From Alviniconcha marisindica (Eukaryota; Mollusca; Gastropoda; Provannidae), in NCBI GenBank assembly GCA_018857735.1, contig JABMCL010000732.1:1316001-1380000 (forward strand): 64,000 nt of DNA, given 5' to 3'. The translations under genes were made by a program, and so were the position numbers. A model generated the notes under the pieces. It searched no databases. It saw only the letters and a list, made by a program, of their open reading frames with translations, and was not told the origin of the DNA. Shown piece by piece: positions 1 to 10,960 of this stretch (positions within the stretch are counted from its first letter, which is position 1; each line of letters begins with the position of its first letter).

Positions 1-692
1 ACCGTTTTTATCCCGCTTCAGTTTCACTGACTAGTAGCGGCAGCGAGCCATGAGCGTCCAGCAGCGCATTAATTTTGTTTTAAGTGCTTTGTCATTGCCG
101 GAGTCTTCCTCGTTTTAAGTCAGTCACGCTATTCTCGAAAGACTTTACACGCCGCGGTTCAGATCAGTCGTTCGTTTTATTTCAATCAGTTCAGAAATTA
201 AAGTATTTCTCGCTCGTTAGCGGTCGGAATTGTTTTGATTCAGCCCCCAAATGGAGGGGATTATACTTGTCAGTGTCAACTGCGGATGGGTCAGTTGGTG
301 AAGGAGTAAAGCGAACAAAAAGATCGTCTGCGCCAAGATTCGAGTTCCGCGCTCTACTAGCAGTTGATCGAGCGTGTGGAAAGTGATGATAAAATCCAAC
401 AGCAAGATGCAAGGTTGGTAGTGAAACTATAATATACACGATTCATAAAGAATTCATTCTTAATCTTATTGAGTGTAGTATCATATTCATTTCAGTACTG
501 AGAGTTGGGGTGGAGAAGAATTTAAGCCAGTCACCGGTGATTTGATTCAGGCTCGACAACACTGATTCCTTGTAGGTTAAATGAGTCTGTGGAGACATAG
601 CCAAAACTTGGTAATTAGATTTGTCCTCATTTCAGTTATAATGTCAGTCATATAAGGCATGCATGCGGTGACTGAGACGAAACGGACTACAA
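1..692. other. Unassigned 5' flank
   Basis: I see no convincing gene, repeat family or RNA here. Short open frames on both strands (for example 84-386 plus and 191-439 minus) overlap each other and resemble no protein family I know. Confidence 0.4.
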
Positions 693-1479
693 ACACTTTG
701 GGTACAATTCAAGGAGACGGTCAGAAATTCCAGGACCGTTTTAAAAGTTATTATTTTGGGTCACAAATATCATCACAGTCATTAAATGAGGTCCATATCT
801 ACCGATGACAGCCAAAATCCGCAACAAAAGGTGAGTTTTTCATTTGTTTGTTTATTTCCATTGTAACCGGACCTGCGGCCCGTTCCTCATTCTAGGTTCA
901 GGGGGAGGCTGGAGATTGCCAAGGAGAGACACTCACACTGGAATAAACAATTGCCTCTAGTCTTCCTCATGTAGTGTGCCACTCAGTGTTCCTCGCGTTG
1001 TGTTCAAAATCACTCCAATCGACCGACCTAGGTATCCAGAAAAAAAAACTGTGTTAGTGTTTGGTTCAGTGCTTGTCCGCTCCTCAGAGGTAGGTGTGCC
1101 GTTTCACTATGCACATATGCCACTTAAAACAGACACTAGACAAAAGATAAGGGGAGACAGAAGTTGTACACATGCCGTACCGACATGACGAAAACGGCAC
1201 TGACTGAGGCACGCTCACAGACGCGCACACTGACCACACTCCGTCTCAGTACATACTCTCACTCCCATTATAGTGACGAACCAAATAAAGAAATGCATAC
1301 AATTTTATTTACACTACCGCATGTTACACATACAGTAAACACAAAAACAAAACAAACTGACACATGACTATGCCTAACCTACGCACTAAACCATAGCTAA
1401 CCTAGCTACCGACATAGGCTCAGTACCAATTACCTACAAAAGTAAGTTGCACCCTTGCACTGACTTAACTAATACTTGC

Positions 1480-1860
1480 ACTTTGCAGCACAAGAAGACA
1501 AACATAAACTGACTTAACTAACGCTCGCACTTTGCAGCACAAGTCTTCTAATAACTAAACAACATGCGTGCCTGCACTTTGCAGCACAGGTCTTCTAATA
1601 ACTAAGGGAAGAGCAACACACTTTTAAGCATGTAGACCCGGGGGGTAGGGGTGGACTAACACTTTTCAGCACCGAGTCCTCTAACTAAGGGAAGAGTAAC
1701 ACACTTTTCAGCATGTATACTCGGGGAGAAGGTGGGGTTGACCAGCACTTTTCAGCACATGGTCCTGTAACTAAGGGAAGAGTAACACACTTTTCAGCAT
1801 GTAGACTCGGGGGAGAAGGTGGGGCTGACCAGCACTTTTCAGCACTTGGTACAGAAACCG
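1480..1860. repeat. Minisatellite, ~50-bp then ~85-bp units
   Basis: From about 1603 three units of 82-87 bp repeat the text CTAAGGGAAGAGTAACACAC, TTTTCAGCATGTA and ACTTTTCAGCAC. Upstream (1455-1602) shorter, related ~50-bp units repeat CACTTTGCAGCACAAG. The array lies inside the long inverted-repeat element. Open frames across it are by-products of the repetition. Confidence 0.75.
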
Positions 1861-2003
1861 GACAGGCACTGTCTTTTATACCGCACCGCGCGGCACCGGC
1901 CAGTCGCTGGCAGGCAGCGTCCGACTGGAGAGAAGGGGTGGGGGAACTCAAGGCCCGTAACTCGAGCTAGCTTGCACAGCTCTCCCGCTACACTATCATA
2001 CTG

Positions 2004-2293
2004 ATATTTTTGTCTTTGATTGTTTCGACTGAGTCGGCGTCACGCGGGATTGGAAATCGCGAACGAAGCCGACGAAGTGCTGCTAGGTAAGCGGCTTCGT
2101 TGACAAACCAATGGAAAATGTACGGGGAATTTTTTTTGCAATCTGAGAACATTGAGTCGTGAGCCGTAAGATTGCCTTGCCAACATCGGCTCTAAGGAAA
2201 CGTTCACGTTGTTACTGGTAAACTAGGTCAAACGTCAGAGGGCAACTGTACGCGCGGACGAGTCAGTCGAAACAATCAAAGACAAAAATATAT
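2004..2293. mobile_element. Small inverted-repeat (MITE-like) element
   Basis: About 30 bp at 2004-2034 (starting GATATTTTTGTCTTTGATTG) recur inverted at 2264-2293. The 230-bp interior is non-coding. Size and structure fit a MITE nested in the larger inverted-repeat element. The flanks are AT-rich, so a short TSD such as TA cannot be told from chance. Confidence 0.5.
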
Positions 2294-2385
2294 ATCTATG
2301 AAAAAACTCATTCTTTGTTGCAGATTTTGGCTGTAATCGGTAGATATGGACCGCATTTAATGATTGTGATGATATTTGTGACCCA

Positions 2386-2837
2386 GTGATAGCTCAGTGT
2401 TAGAGCGGGGATAGCTCAGCGTTTAGAGCGCCGGACTCGTGACTGAAAGGTCGCGGGTTCGAATCCCTGCAGGAGCAGCGGGAGAATTTTCTTCTCCAGG
2501 ATCGACTTTCTGTGCTGACTCTTATTTTGGTATCCGTTCCACCCCCGTGTTACCGCAGTAGCACGTATAAGATCCCGGTCATTCTGCCAAAAGTGCAGGT
2601 GGCAGGTTACAGCTAAACACGCATACACCTTATGTATGTGGCTTTGCATGAAATGACATGGACCATGGTTGTATGGTCACGTACACAGCGGAACTTCGGT
2701 GGATATTTAAAAAACGCGCTATAAAAAGCCAGTCATTCACTGATGTAGAACCACACGCGAGCGTAGTGAGTCTGCTCAAGAGAGCGGAGACTAGCGCTAT
2801 ATAACTTATAAGCGATCATCCAATCAATCAATCAATC
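2386..2837 (+). repeat. tRNA-derived SINE, family S1
   Basis: The head carries tRNA-like pol III promoter boxes: an A-box-like TAGCTCAGCGTTTAGAGC and a B box GGTTCGAATCC near 2456. A body shared with other copies follows (the segments around ATCCCGGTCATTCTGCC and CAGGTGGCAGGTTACAGC), and it ends in a (CAAT)n tail. The first ~20 bp of the head are duplicated in tandem (GATAGCTCAGTGTTAGAGCG then GGGATAGCTCAGCGTTTAGA). It splits the right arm of the surrounding inverted-repeat element, so it is younger than that element. Other S1 copies: 38005 plus, and 16096, 49315 and 50046 minus. Confidence 0.8.
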
Positions 2838-2930
2838 AAAATAACTTTTAAAATGGCCCAGTAATTTCTGACCGTCTCCTTGGATTTTACCAAGTTTTGT
2901 TTTGTTCAATTCAGTTCAGTTCAGTTCAAG

Positions 2931-3101
2931 ATGGTGTCTGTGCGATCGGAAAAGCCCATATGCGCTCCACCTCGTCTCTCAGAAGTTCCCCTAACGTTGC
3001 CGCCTTGGAACGGTTCCAATGTTCGTTTGACTGACAAGCGTTCTTGCAAGGAAGGTCGTCAGTCTAGCACTTCCTCTTTTCTCCTCCAGACGATCGACTG
3101 A
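2931..3101 (+). CDS. Small ORF, probably repeat-associated, unrecognised function
   Basis: A 56-residue frame starts at ATG 2931 (MVSVRSEKPICAPPRLSEV...) just after a TTCAG pentamer run, and stops at 3099. It has no domain, signal peptide or membrane segment that I can see. Its wording reminds me of short predicted proteins in sea-slug genomes, but that is memory only and may reflect a shared repeat. An AATAAA signal lies at about 3527-3532, so 2900-3550 could be a terminal exon or a retroposed 3' end. Low confidence as a host gene. Confidence 0.25.
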   Translation: MVSVRSEKPICAPPRLSEVPLTLPPWNGSNVRLTDKRSCKEGRQSSTSSFLLQTID

Positions 3102-5516
3102 GTATTTTTCATCTTGACAACATGGCAGACACACAGAGATGGCTCGCACCACAGCAATCTGGTCCGCCCCGTAATCTCATAGGATAGGTGACCAACAAGA
3201 ATTTTATTACAGGCCTACCAGGCAGGGTGTCATCTCGTGTTTTGTTGTCGATTGAACAAAGTAAGCAGCAGTCAACGAAACGACTCAAACGAGAGCATGA
3301 TTCGGTGCGATTTGGTGAAGGAAGGGAAGCCACTATGTAATCAAAACGAACGCGGTGAGACAGGGAGTTTTGTTCCTTGAACTGTTTGTCATTTGAGGAG
3401 GTGCACAGTATTGGGCCAACAGAGGGAAGGAAAGAAGGGGTTTGGCACATTCAGAGTGTTTTTTTCTTTCTTTCTAAAGCCATCATTTCCAATGACCTTA
3501 AACTGTTATAATTATGGTTTATGAATGAATAAAGAACTTAAAAATACTGTGTTTTTGATTTTGCATGGATGTTTTTTTTACCACGATCTTTGTCAAAATG
3601 GCGTCACTGGTGAAGACAAATACCACCACCTCACTTTGGCCTGTCAACATATTAACAGTTAGTGTATTCGTTTGTTTTTAATAGTATAAACTTGTAGCGT
3701 ATACGTTGATACAACGTCTGAAACATGCACTTTTGAGATCTGTTATTTAACAAAAAGACGGTCTGCAGGCGGAAATCACTTCACGTTCGTTTCGTATTGG
3801 TGTCCGATTTCACGGTGATATTTTTTACGATCAAACTCACAAACTCTTCATTATAACAGCCGATATACCTTATCAGCTAACAAAGTATTTATTTAATAAG
3901 ACAAACTATTTATTTAATAAGACAAACTATTATTTCATATTAGTTAAAGAAAGATCAGATCAGCGTAGGAAAAAATAAACTGATAAACAAAGGAATCCTT
4001 TGTTTGCGTCTGTGTGGAACGGACGCTTTCCCGCGCGGCAGACACTTCTGGAAACTTCGGATTCCCAAAATCGTACATGTAAACGTCATCATTGGCCTTT
4101 TTGAGGCATTATATGACTTTTGGGTACTCGTGTGACTTCCAAGACCTTTCAGTTTGAGTAAAGAGACAGCAACAAGCATACAATCAGGTAAGCACGAGTT
4201 TCTTTAGATAGTAGTTTAGCAAATTTAATCTTAACATTAAGCTTTTTATGTCTTTTGATGCAGAAAATGGCATTTTGGTTAGCGATCCTTCCGTCGAAGT
4301 TTCAAACATGGCGGACAAGTTTCGTGTCAGAGTGAAACGAACGTCGCTTAAGTTGCAGATAAGAACACATACTCATCACTTTTGTTAAAATATATATCAT
4401 TTGTTCCTTTGCTTTATTCAGCGTTGTCAAACGTGTGCATAAAGAAATCAAAGCCAGTGTCGATTTGGTGAACAAGTCTTCGTGATACTGTTCGTTCCAT
4501 CAGACACGGTAATTTACATCGCCCGCTTCGTAGTTCAAAAGCATTCGTTTTATTGTTTTGGCTTGATAAATTGTCTGTAAGGTTTCAGATGTGTATCTTT
4601 TGTAGTAAAAACTTATTTCCCGGGGTTTACACAGTTTATGCTGTACAACTGTGGAACTTGTGGACTTCAAATGTGAATCTACAAGCGTTCGTTTTACAGG
4701 ACGCTAGTTCGAGTGCAGAAGTTGATGTCTGTTGTTACCAACACAAGCAAGTTCTGTTAAATCCGCAGTCATACGTTACAGTTCACACTGAACCGTGGTA
4801 TCAATTTTTATGAAGAAACTTACATGTAAGAGATGAACCATAAATCATGAAACTATAAATCAGATAAGACAAATAGATCAGAACACCTTCATTACAATTT
4901 ACCAGGCCTCTGGGTTTGCGTCCAGTGAAACTAACGCTATCTTTCTGCTGATTGTTATGTGGCAATTTATGTAAAGAAAAATAATAATCTTATAGCTAGC
5001 CAAAAGTGCTGAACCCACCCACATACACACACACACACACACAAAAAAAAACCCCAAAAAACACACACAGTTGTATTCTTTTAATGAGCTCAGGTTTCTT
5101 TCTTTTGTACCTGGTGATATTTTTGCTTGCATTGGTTACAGAGGACACCACATTTCTTATTATTAGTGTCCAGAAAAAAACTTACAGCATCCTGTCAGCC
5201 AGAACCTTGACTCTTAATATAGTAAACTCAGCACTTCTCTTCATGCTCATTTATTTGGCATTTTACATCTTTCTGGTTCTGTCTGCAGGGGTTATTACAG
5301 CTTCTCTTCTGTTTTATTATGTGTAAGTTACAATGGACACTAAAACTTTGATGAAGAAACGAGGATGCATATATAGCTACCGCCAATGAAATAAGGAAAA
5401 GAGAAACCCTGTGCAGTTGACCATAACACATATTTTTTGAGATCCTTACTTAGTTTGCAAATTGCATACCAAATAATATTTAACCCATAATTTACAATTT
5501 TGCTTGCACAATTCCA
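3102..5516. other. Unassigned interval upstream of the transposase-like gene
   Basis: AT-rich sequence without a recognisable protein. A short frame at 4308-4388 begins in a good context (AACATGGCGG, MADKFRVRVKRTS...) and stops after 26 codons. It might be a 5' exon or a decoy upstream ORF of the gene at 5540, but no splice link can be shown. A (CA)n run sits at 5025-5042. A plausible splice acceptor, TTCCAG, ends at 5517. Confidence 0.3.
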
Positions 5517-5539
5517 GGTCTCAGTCAGGAGCTGTAATT

Positions 5540-7720
5540 ATGGCGGAAGACAGTGGGTTGTCACCAGGGCAGCCACCATCAACTGTACGCAAGAGCCTAC
5601 GGATATCTCTGCGCAAGTCAACACCTACTACAAGCGATGATACCCCAAAGCGAAGGAGGAAAACGGCTGCTGAGGTGTCACGAGACTACAGGGAAAGGAT
5701 GAAGCAGAACCCTGAGAAGTACAAGCTTCACAGAGCGTATGAGACAAACCGGGTCAAATTGTTCATGGCGCGGCTTGGTGAAGAAGACAGGAAGAACTAT
5801 CAGAAAATTACAAACGATCGTGTTAGGAGGTGGAGGGAGAAGCAGAAGATGCTAGGGAAGAACGTCAGCACCTACATTGGACCAAAAACTAGGAAAAAGA
5901 AAGAAGAAAAAAGAGCTGCCTGGAAAAAGCAGAAAGCGCTTGATAGGGCCAACATGAGCGAAGAAGCCAAGAAGCTTCAAAATGAGAGACGGAGACGGAA
6001 ATACCAGGAAAAGAAAGCTGCCATGCTTGATTGTGACAGACGATCGGCACCATCAAGCAACTTCAACCAGCCACCAGTGCCACTTACCCCAGCTTCCGGT
6101 CAAGAGACTTCACCTGCCCCAGCTTCCACTCAAGAGACGTCACCTGCCCCAGCTTCCACTCAAGAGATGGCTGCAGAGAGAGTTAGCTTATACAGGAGCA
6201 GAAACTCCATGAACAAGGCAAGCTGGCGTGCCCTAAAAGCAATGCCATCAGTTAAAGGGAAGTTTGTTGAGGTGTTCAGTTCCACCTTCAAAAAATCAAC
6301 GCCAAACACTGAAGAAATCCATAGCTCGGAACATAGCCTTGAACCATCCTTCCAAAAGAAGACTTTCTCCAGTCCGCATTCAAGTCGGTCAAGTCTACCA
6401 TGCAGAATCTTCAAAAGAGAAGAAACAAGAAAGACCAGACAACAAAGAAGACACTTGCTTGGCTGATGAGTGTCAGGAAAAAGTACTCCATTTCAGAGAG
6501 CAAGCAGCTGGGCCTGAGCTACAGGCTGCTCAGGAAGGCCAGTGACGCATTTAACTTGGAGGACCTGTGTCAACGGAAAAAAAGAAAAGACGCTATAGAC
6601 ACTGATGACCTACAGAAAGTAGAGGATTTTTATAGGAAAGGGGACATCTCAAGGACCAGGCCTGATGCCCGCAGTGCAAGAAAGACAGGACAAAGTTACA
6701 TGGCAACCAGGGTCATGGAGATGTCCTACAAAGCAGCGTATGACATTTTTCGTAAAGAATACCCTGATTTCAAAGTCTCCAAGACCAAGTTCCGTCAAAT
6801 GAGACCTATTGATGTGCAGCCCTCATACAGGAATAAGAAAAGGAATTGCCTGTGTGAGTACTGCGCCAACATAGATCTCAGACTTGAAGCCCTCAGCAGG
6901 TATGCTGCCTCCCATCGACTGCAAGACATCTGTATCAAGGACCGGTATGACTCTCTGTCCAAAAGGCCAGACCGGAGAGTACAAGAAAGCCTGCTTGGAC
7001 AGAAAGTGTGATGAGTGCGGTACCTCCACAATTCAAGAACGGCTGCAGCCCCTGCTTCAGATGGATGAGAGTGTCACATTCTACAAGTGGGAGATTGCCC
7101 CATACCAGCAGAATGGTGCGGAGAAGAAGAAGATGTGCCGTCTGAGAAAGACAGTATCTCCACAGGACTTTGTGCAAGAACTTGTGAAGGAGGTCAAACC
7201 TTTCAGCGCGCATCTCTTCAAAGCAAGCTGGCAGGGGTGCAAGTATTAAGAGATCAGCAGGGATCCTCCTGGCGGATGAGTGGTAATCTGACAAGACTTC
7301 ACCGAGAATTATACCTGCTGGTTCCAAGATGAAGCGCAAGGAGCCCATTGGGCCTATGAGCAGTCACCCTCCAAGCCAATGTTGCTTCATACAAGTGCCC
7401 TGAAGAAGACTGCACAGTCACCACCAAGCATGCACTCATCTTTGTCAGTAAGGACAAAAAACACTGCTACGATGCAGTACATGCATTCGACACAGTGACT
7501 GTGGAGTACCTCGTGTCCCAAAGGATCCCATTCACGAAGATGGTATTGTTCTCTGATGGAGCTCCTAGTCCTACTCAATACAAAAACAAAAGTGTCTTCT
7601 CAGATCTGACACATGCTTTCATGGATTTCGGGTAGATGCTGAGAGGCACTTCTTCGGGACTCGCCACGGTAAAGGGCCCTGTGACAACAACCTAATTTGT
7701 TTTTTATGCAAAATATGTTA
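5540..7720 (+). pseudogene. Frameshifted gene of an unclassified transposase-like family
   Basis: Coding similarity runs through several frames. Frame one (ATG 5540 to about 6400) is very basic, with motifs such as YRERMKQNPEKY and a three-fold ~10-residue repeat rich in T, S, P, A and Q (6090-6165). Frame two (about 6400-6960) contains VEDFYRKGDISRTRPDARSA and a Cys cluster, CLCEYC. Frame three (6960-7245) has a second Cys pair, KCDECG. Stops follow, then QDFTENYTCWFQDEAQGAHW (about 7288-7347), then after another shift SKDKKHCYDAVHAFD and VLFSDGAPS, and after a last shift (about 7635) ERHFFGTRHGKGPCD. At least four frameshifts and three stops are needed, so it is dead. The order D...D...HGKGxxD looks like a DDE/RNase-H-type catalytic core; that is inference. 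I recall the family as 'uncharacterized protein' in many invertebrates. The reading fades after 7720. No TIRs were found. Confidence 0.65.
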
Positions 7721-8044
7721 CAAGTATGTCCCTACTTTTATTATTTCATGTTAGCTAATCCCTAAAGCAATTCTCATTTTTTGATGTCATTGTCTTCACT
7801 AGCTGGCTCAATACTGTGCACTTCCTCATTTGTAAAATGATCCTGAATCGGACAGGGTTTCTTTTTTTCTTTTAAAAATGCTATGCAGTGTTCACTATTT
7901 AGCGATCTTATTGGTTGGTGCTCAGCTTCCCTAGTCATTGAACTATCTGACGAAAAAACGTATAGCAAGACGATTGGTCTTATCATGAAACTAATTTGAA
8001 TTGGACAAGTATTTTGAGTTTAACAAATACTTTTTTTAAAAGCT
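7721..8044. other. Unassigned, AT-rich
   Basis: This follows the point where the transposase-like reading ends. A 70-residue minus-strand frame (7986-7774) resembles nothing I know. No repeat or RNA is seen. Confidence 0.35.
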
Positions 8045-8515
8045 ACCCCAACTCGGTCATCTGTCGGACAGTAGATGATCATGAGTCAGACAGTAGGTGT
8101 TTGTGAGTCAGACAGTTGATTATCATGAGTCAGACAGTTGATGATCATGAGGCAGACAGTAGATGATCGTGAGGCGGACAGTAGATAATCGCGAGTCAGA
8201 CTGGATGATCGTGAGTCAGACAATCGATGATCATGAGTTGGACAGAAGCCTATGATCGCTTGTTGGACAGTATACTAGATAATTGCATGTTGAACACTAA
8301 GATAATCATGAGTCGGACCATATATTATTGCTGCGTGTCGGACAGTATATGATTGTGAGGCGGACATTTGATGATAATGAGTTGGACAGGAGCTGATGAT
8401 CGTGTGTCGAGTGTAGATGATTGTGAGTCAGACAGTAGATGATCTTGCGCCGGACAGGAGATGGTTGTGTGTTGCACAGTAGATGGTCGTGAGTCGGGCA
8501 GTAGCCTAGCTTATT
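8045..8515. repeat. 22-bp minisatellite, about 20 degenerate units
   Basis: The period is near 22 bp with the core GAGTCAGACAGTAGATGATC. Units diverge by substitution and small indels, and the most regular stretch is 8075-8230. No spacer/repeat structure typical of CRISPR is present. Confidence 0.85.
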
Positions 8516-8716
8516 GCAACTCAGTCAACTCAGCCCCAGCTCGCATGTGGCATGATTTATTTCGAAGCACGTACTGATATTTTAGGCAGTGGCATATCTT
8601 CAATTTCAAGCGTTTATTCTGAGCAGGTTTTTCTAAATTGGAATAATGGAAACCTCTTTGTTGTGACATAATAATGCAATACACAGGGCATGTGTGTATG
8701 TGTGGAGATATACATA

Positions 8717-8719
<3 letters not shown>

Positions 8720-8788
<69 letters not shown>

Positions 8789-8801
8789 CGCTCGCTCTCT
8801 C
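8720..8801. repeat. (CT)n microsatellite
   Basis: Over 30 CT dinucleotides end in CTCG tetramers. Open frames across it on the minus strand are artefacts of the repeat. Confidence 0.95.
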
Positions 8802-9118
8802 GATAATCCTTGGAAAATAAAGCTTTCGAGTTCGAGTTCTCTCTGTGTGTGGTCATAATGTATAACTGAGTGATGTATGCATGTGTACATCTGGCGCTGT
8901 GAACACGCTATGTTTTGTGTGGAAATTCTCATGTATAAAATTTCACTCATTCATGCCTATATGTATACAAATTATGCCTGTAATTTTATATTTACTCATC
9001 AGTAGCTTCGCAAGGACTAGCTGTTAGACGGGTTTTTGACTGAACCTAAACTGTAATCCTTGTAAAATAAAGTTTTAGAGCTCATGTTCGAGTTCTTTGT
9101 CTCTCTCAGACAGAGAGA
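8802..9118 (+). repeat. Retroposon 3' tails ending in (CT)n, family T, copy 1
   Basis: Two partial copies of a tail unit occur in series, each ending in AATCCTTG.AAAATAAAG followed by a TTTCGAGTTCGAGTTCTCTC-like end (8807-8845 and 9053-9118). The wording CATCTGGC.CTGTGAACACGC and TGTGGAAATTCTCATGTAT is shared with copies at 9122-9960 and 46505-47080. The AATAAA just before the CT tail suggests a LINE 3' end. Confidence 0.6.
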
Positions 9119-9121
9119 GAG

Positions 9122-9960
9122 ACTGACGTTTTCAAGTGATTGCCATTGCCTGGTAAGTAAGTAAACATGGTGCTTAACGTCCACAGAAACCATAAGGCTT
9201 ATTAGGGACGGGGAGAATGGGGGGAAGGGGGTATGGAGGTTGGGGAAGAGGGAGGGTATATACCTATCACTACACTGTCACCACCAGAATGACTTGCATT
9301 AAGATGGGCAGCGATGAGAGGCATTTTAATGTTTCATTACTTGTGAGAGACAAAGTCACAAGACAGTGTCTACAAACCACAATTTTTGATGAGAAAGGAG
9401 AGCCGAAGCGGTATCGAACCGAGGTCCTTCCGCTTACCAGCCTACCGCCTTACCGCTAGGCCAAACCGGCTCTCTGTTTTGCCTGGTCATTTGAGACCTA
9501 TTTTATACACCCATAAAACTCGCCCAGTCCTTCCGACTGCTTGTGAGAGTGTCCCCTGCCCCACCCGCTGCTCCCCGCCGCCTTTCTTTCTTTTTTCTCC
9601 CTCTCCCTTAGTGTTCTTTATGAGATAAACATTGCTTCTGTTTTCTTTTCCAATATTAGTCATAATTATGAACTGATCTGGTGTTCTGCTGCTTTATTTG
9701 CTGGTTGCATGCTCATAATATGTAACTGAATGATGTATGGTATGTGTTCATCTGGCACTGTGAACACGCTATGTTTGTGTGGAAATTCTCATGTATAACG
9801 TTTCACTCACTCACATATGTATTATATAAATAATGCCTGTAATCTGATATCTCCATCAGTAGCGTAGCAAGAACTAGTTGATAGACAGGTTTTAGACTGA
9901 ACCTAAACTAAAATCCTTGTAAAATAAAGTTTTCGAGTTCGAGTTCTCTCTCTCTCTCTC
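9122..9960 (+). repeat. Family T retroposon 3' end, copy 2 (interrupted by a SINE)
   Basis: This matches 46505-47080 over most of its length and ends in CCTTGTAAAATAAAG and (TC)n. A minus-strand S2 SINE lies inside it, between TTGCCTGGT at 9146-9154 and the same 9 bp at 9479-9487. The uninterrupted copy near 46510 reads through the equivalent site, so the SINE is a later insertion. Confidence 0.7.
9155..9478 (-). repeat. tRNA-derived SINE, family S2, with 9-bp TSD
   Basis: In SINE orientation (minus) the head contains a tRNA-like region with the B box GGTTCGATACC. The body follows (TCATTCTGGTGGTGACAGTGT) and then the 3' end, CTTATGGTTTCTGTGGACGT, with a tail of TTAC units. Flanking direct repeats TTGCCTGGT mark the target-site duplication. 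S2 copies recur at 10333, 12398, 17396, 45306, 47797, 57930 and 62080. Confidence 0.85.
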
Positions 9961-10332
9961 TAACTCTCTCTCGCTCGCTCGCTCGCTCGCTCAACAGTCG
10001 CCCACCTCCACAAACGAGCAAATGCGTGTGTGCGTGCGTGCGTGCATACTTGTGTGTACATGTGTGTGTGTGGAGACATACGTTTTTCAAAATGCTGCTT
10101 AAAATTTGTGGGACAACCTTCCAGACAGCATTCAGAAAGCTCAAAGTGTTGAGGGCTTGAGTCGTCGGATCTTCAGAACCCTGACCTGTTGCCTCCTCTC
10201 TCCCCCCCCCCCCCCCCCCTTCCTCTTTTCGTCTCTCTTCTACTATTTTCTGCAAAGAGGTGCAAGCATATTTTGTCACTACAAATAGAGTTAGTAAATA
10301 TGTTCATTTCACTTACCTCATAAAAAAATGTC
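9961..10332 (+). repeat. Low-complexity DNA with a LINE C-terminal fragment
   Basis: CTCG and GTGCGTG runs are followed at 10106-10190 by a frame reading WDNLPDSIQKAQSVEG, which resembles the conserved 'W..LP..I....SVE.FK' end of LINE reverse-transcriptase proteins. An 18-C run follows at 10202-10219. The LINE call rests on one short motif. Confidence 0.4.
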
Positions 10333-10645
10333 TTTTTGGCCTAGCGGTAAGGCTGATAAACAGAATGGCCTCAGCTTGATTCCGCTTTGGCTCTCCCTTC
10401 TCTTCAAAAAGGTTGTGGTTTGGGGACACTGTCTTGTTACTTGGTCCCTCACAATTAATGAAACATTAAGATGGCTCTCGTCACTGCCCATCTCAATGCA
10501 GGAGTCATTCTGGTGGTGACAGTGTAGCGATAGGTATATAATCTCCCTGTTTCCCCCCCCCCCCCCCCCCCCCCCCGGCCCCTTCTCCCCGTCCTTAATA
10601 AGCCTTATGGTTTCTGTGGACGTTAAGCACCATGTTCACTTACTA
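10333..10645 (+). repeat. SINE family S2 copy
   Basis: The head starts at TTTTGGCCTAGCGGTAAGGC. The body contains TCTTCAAAAAGGTTGTGGT and TCATTCTGGTGGTGACAGTG, then a 24-C run (10553-10576) and the 3' end CTTATGGTTTCTGTGGACGT. The poly-C is at the position where other copies have a C-rich segment. Confidence 0.85.
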
Positions 10646-10661
10646 AAAGTTACTTACTTTA

Positions 10662-10960
10662 TTTTGTTATTTGTTCCTAATATGTCAGCCGAACTTCCGA
10701 GGACATTAAGCCCCACATCATCATGAACCTCATTTGGTTATTTGTCCCAAATGTGTCAGCCCGACATCTGAGAACATTAAGCCCCACATCATCACCAATC
10801 TCATTTTTTGTTTGTTTGTTCCAAATATGCCAGCCGTACACCTGAGAACATTAAGCCCCACATCATCATCAATCTCATTTTGTTATTTGTTCCAAATATG
10901 TCGGCCCCGACATCTGAGGACATTAAGCCCCACATCATCATCGCCTCATTTTGACCCTCA
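10662..10960 (-). repeat. Four-unit tandem array derived from SINE family S3
   Basis: About 72-bp units repeat TTGTTCCAAATATGTC.GCC and GACATTAAGCCCCACATCAT four times. Read on the minus strand, each unit matches the segment of S3 elements containing GTCCTCAGATGTC.G. This is a local amplification of part of a SINE. Confidence 0.7.

Larger units (their letters stand above)
693..2897. mobile_element. Long inverted-repeat element, about 2.2 kb, unclassified
   Basis: The block 693-840 returns in inverted orientation as 2301-2385 plus 2838-2897. The arms are about 140-150 bp with scattered mismatches. The right arm is split by a SINE (2386-2837): removing it restores the order of the left arm read backwards, including the junction between GTGACCCA and AAAATAACTT. 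The 1.46 kb between the arms has no long ORF but carries a minisatellite and a smaller inverted-repeat element. This looks like a non-autonomous long-terminal-inverted-repeat DNA transposon or a foldback element. I found no clear target-site duplication and cannot assign a superfamily. Confidence 0.6.

Noticed and set aside
2406..2480. tRNA gene
   Set aside because: A and B boxes are present but the acceptor stem does not pair and the sequence continues into a dispersed SINE body.
3109..3450. 113-residue minus-strand ORF
   Set aside because: No motif; the region looks like 3' UTR-type sequence on the plus strand with AATAAA at about 3527.
8045..8515. CRISPR-like array
   Set aside because: Units are contiguous and degenerate with no unique spacers, in an animal genome.
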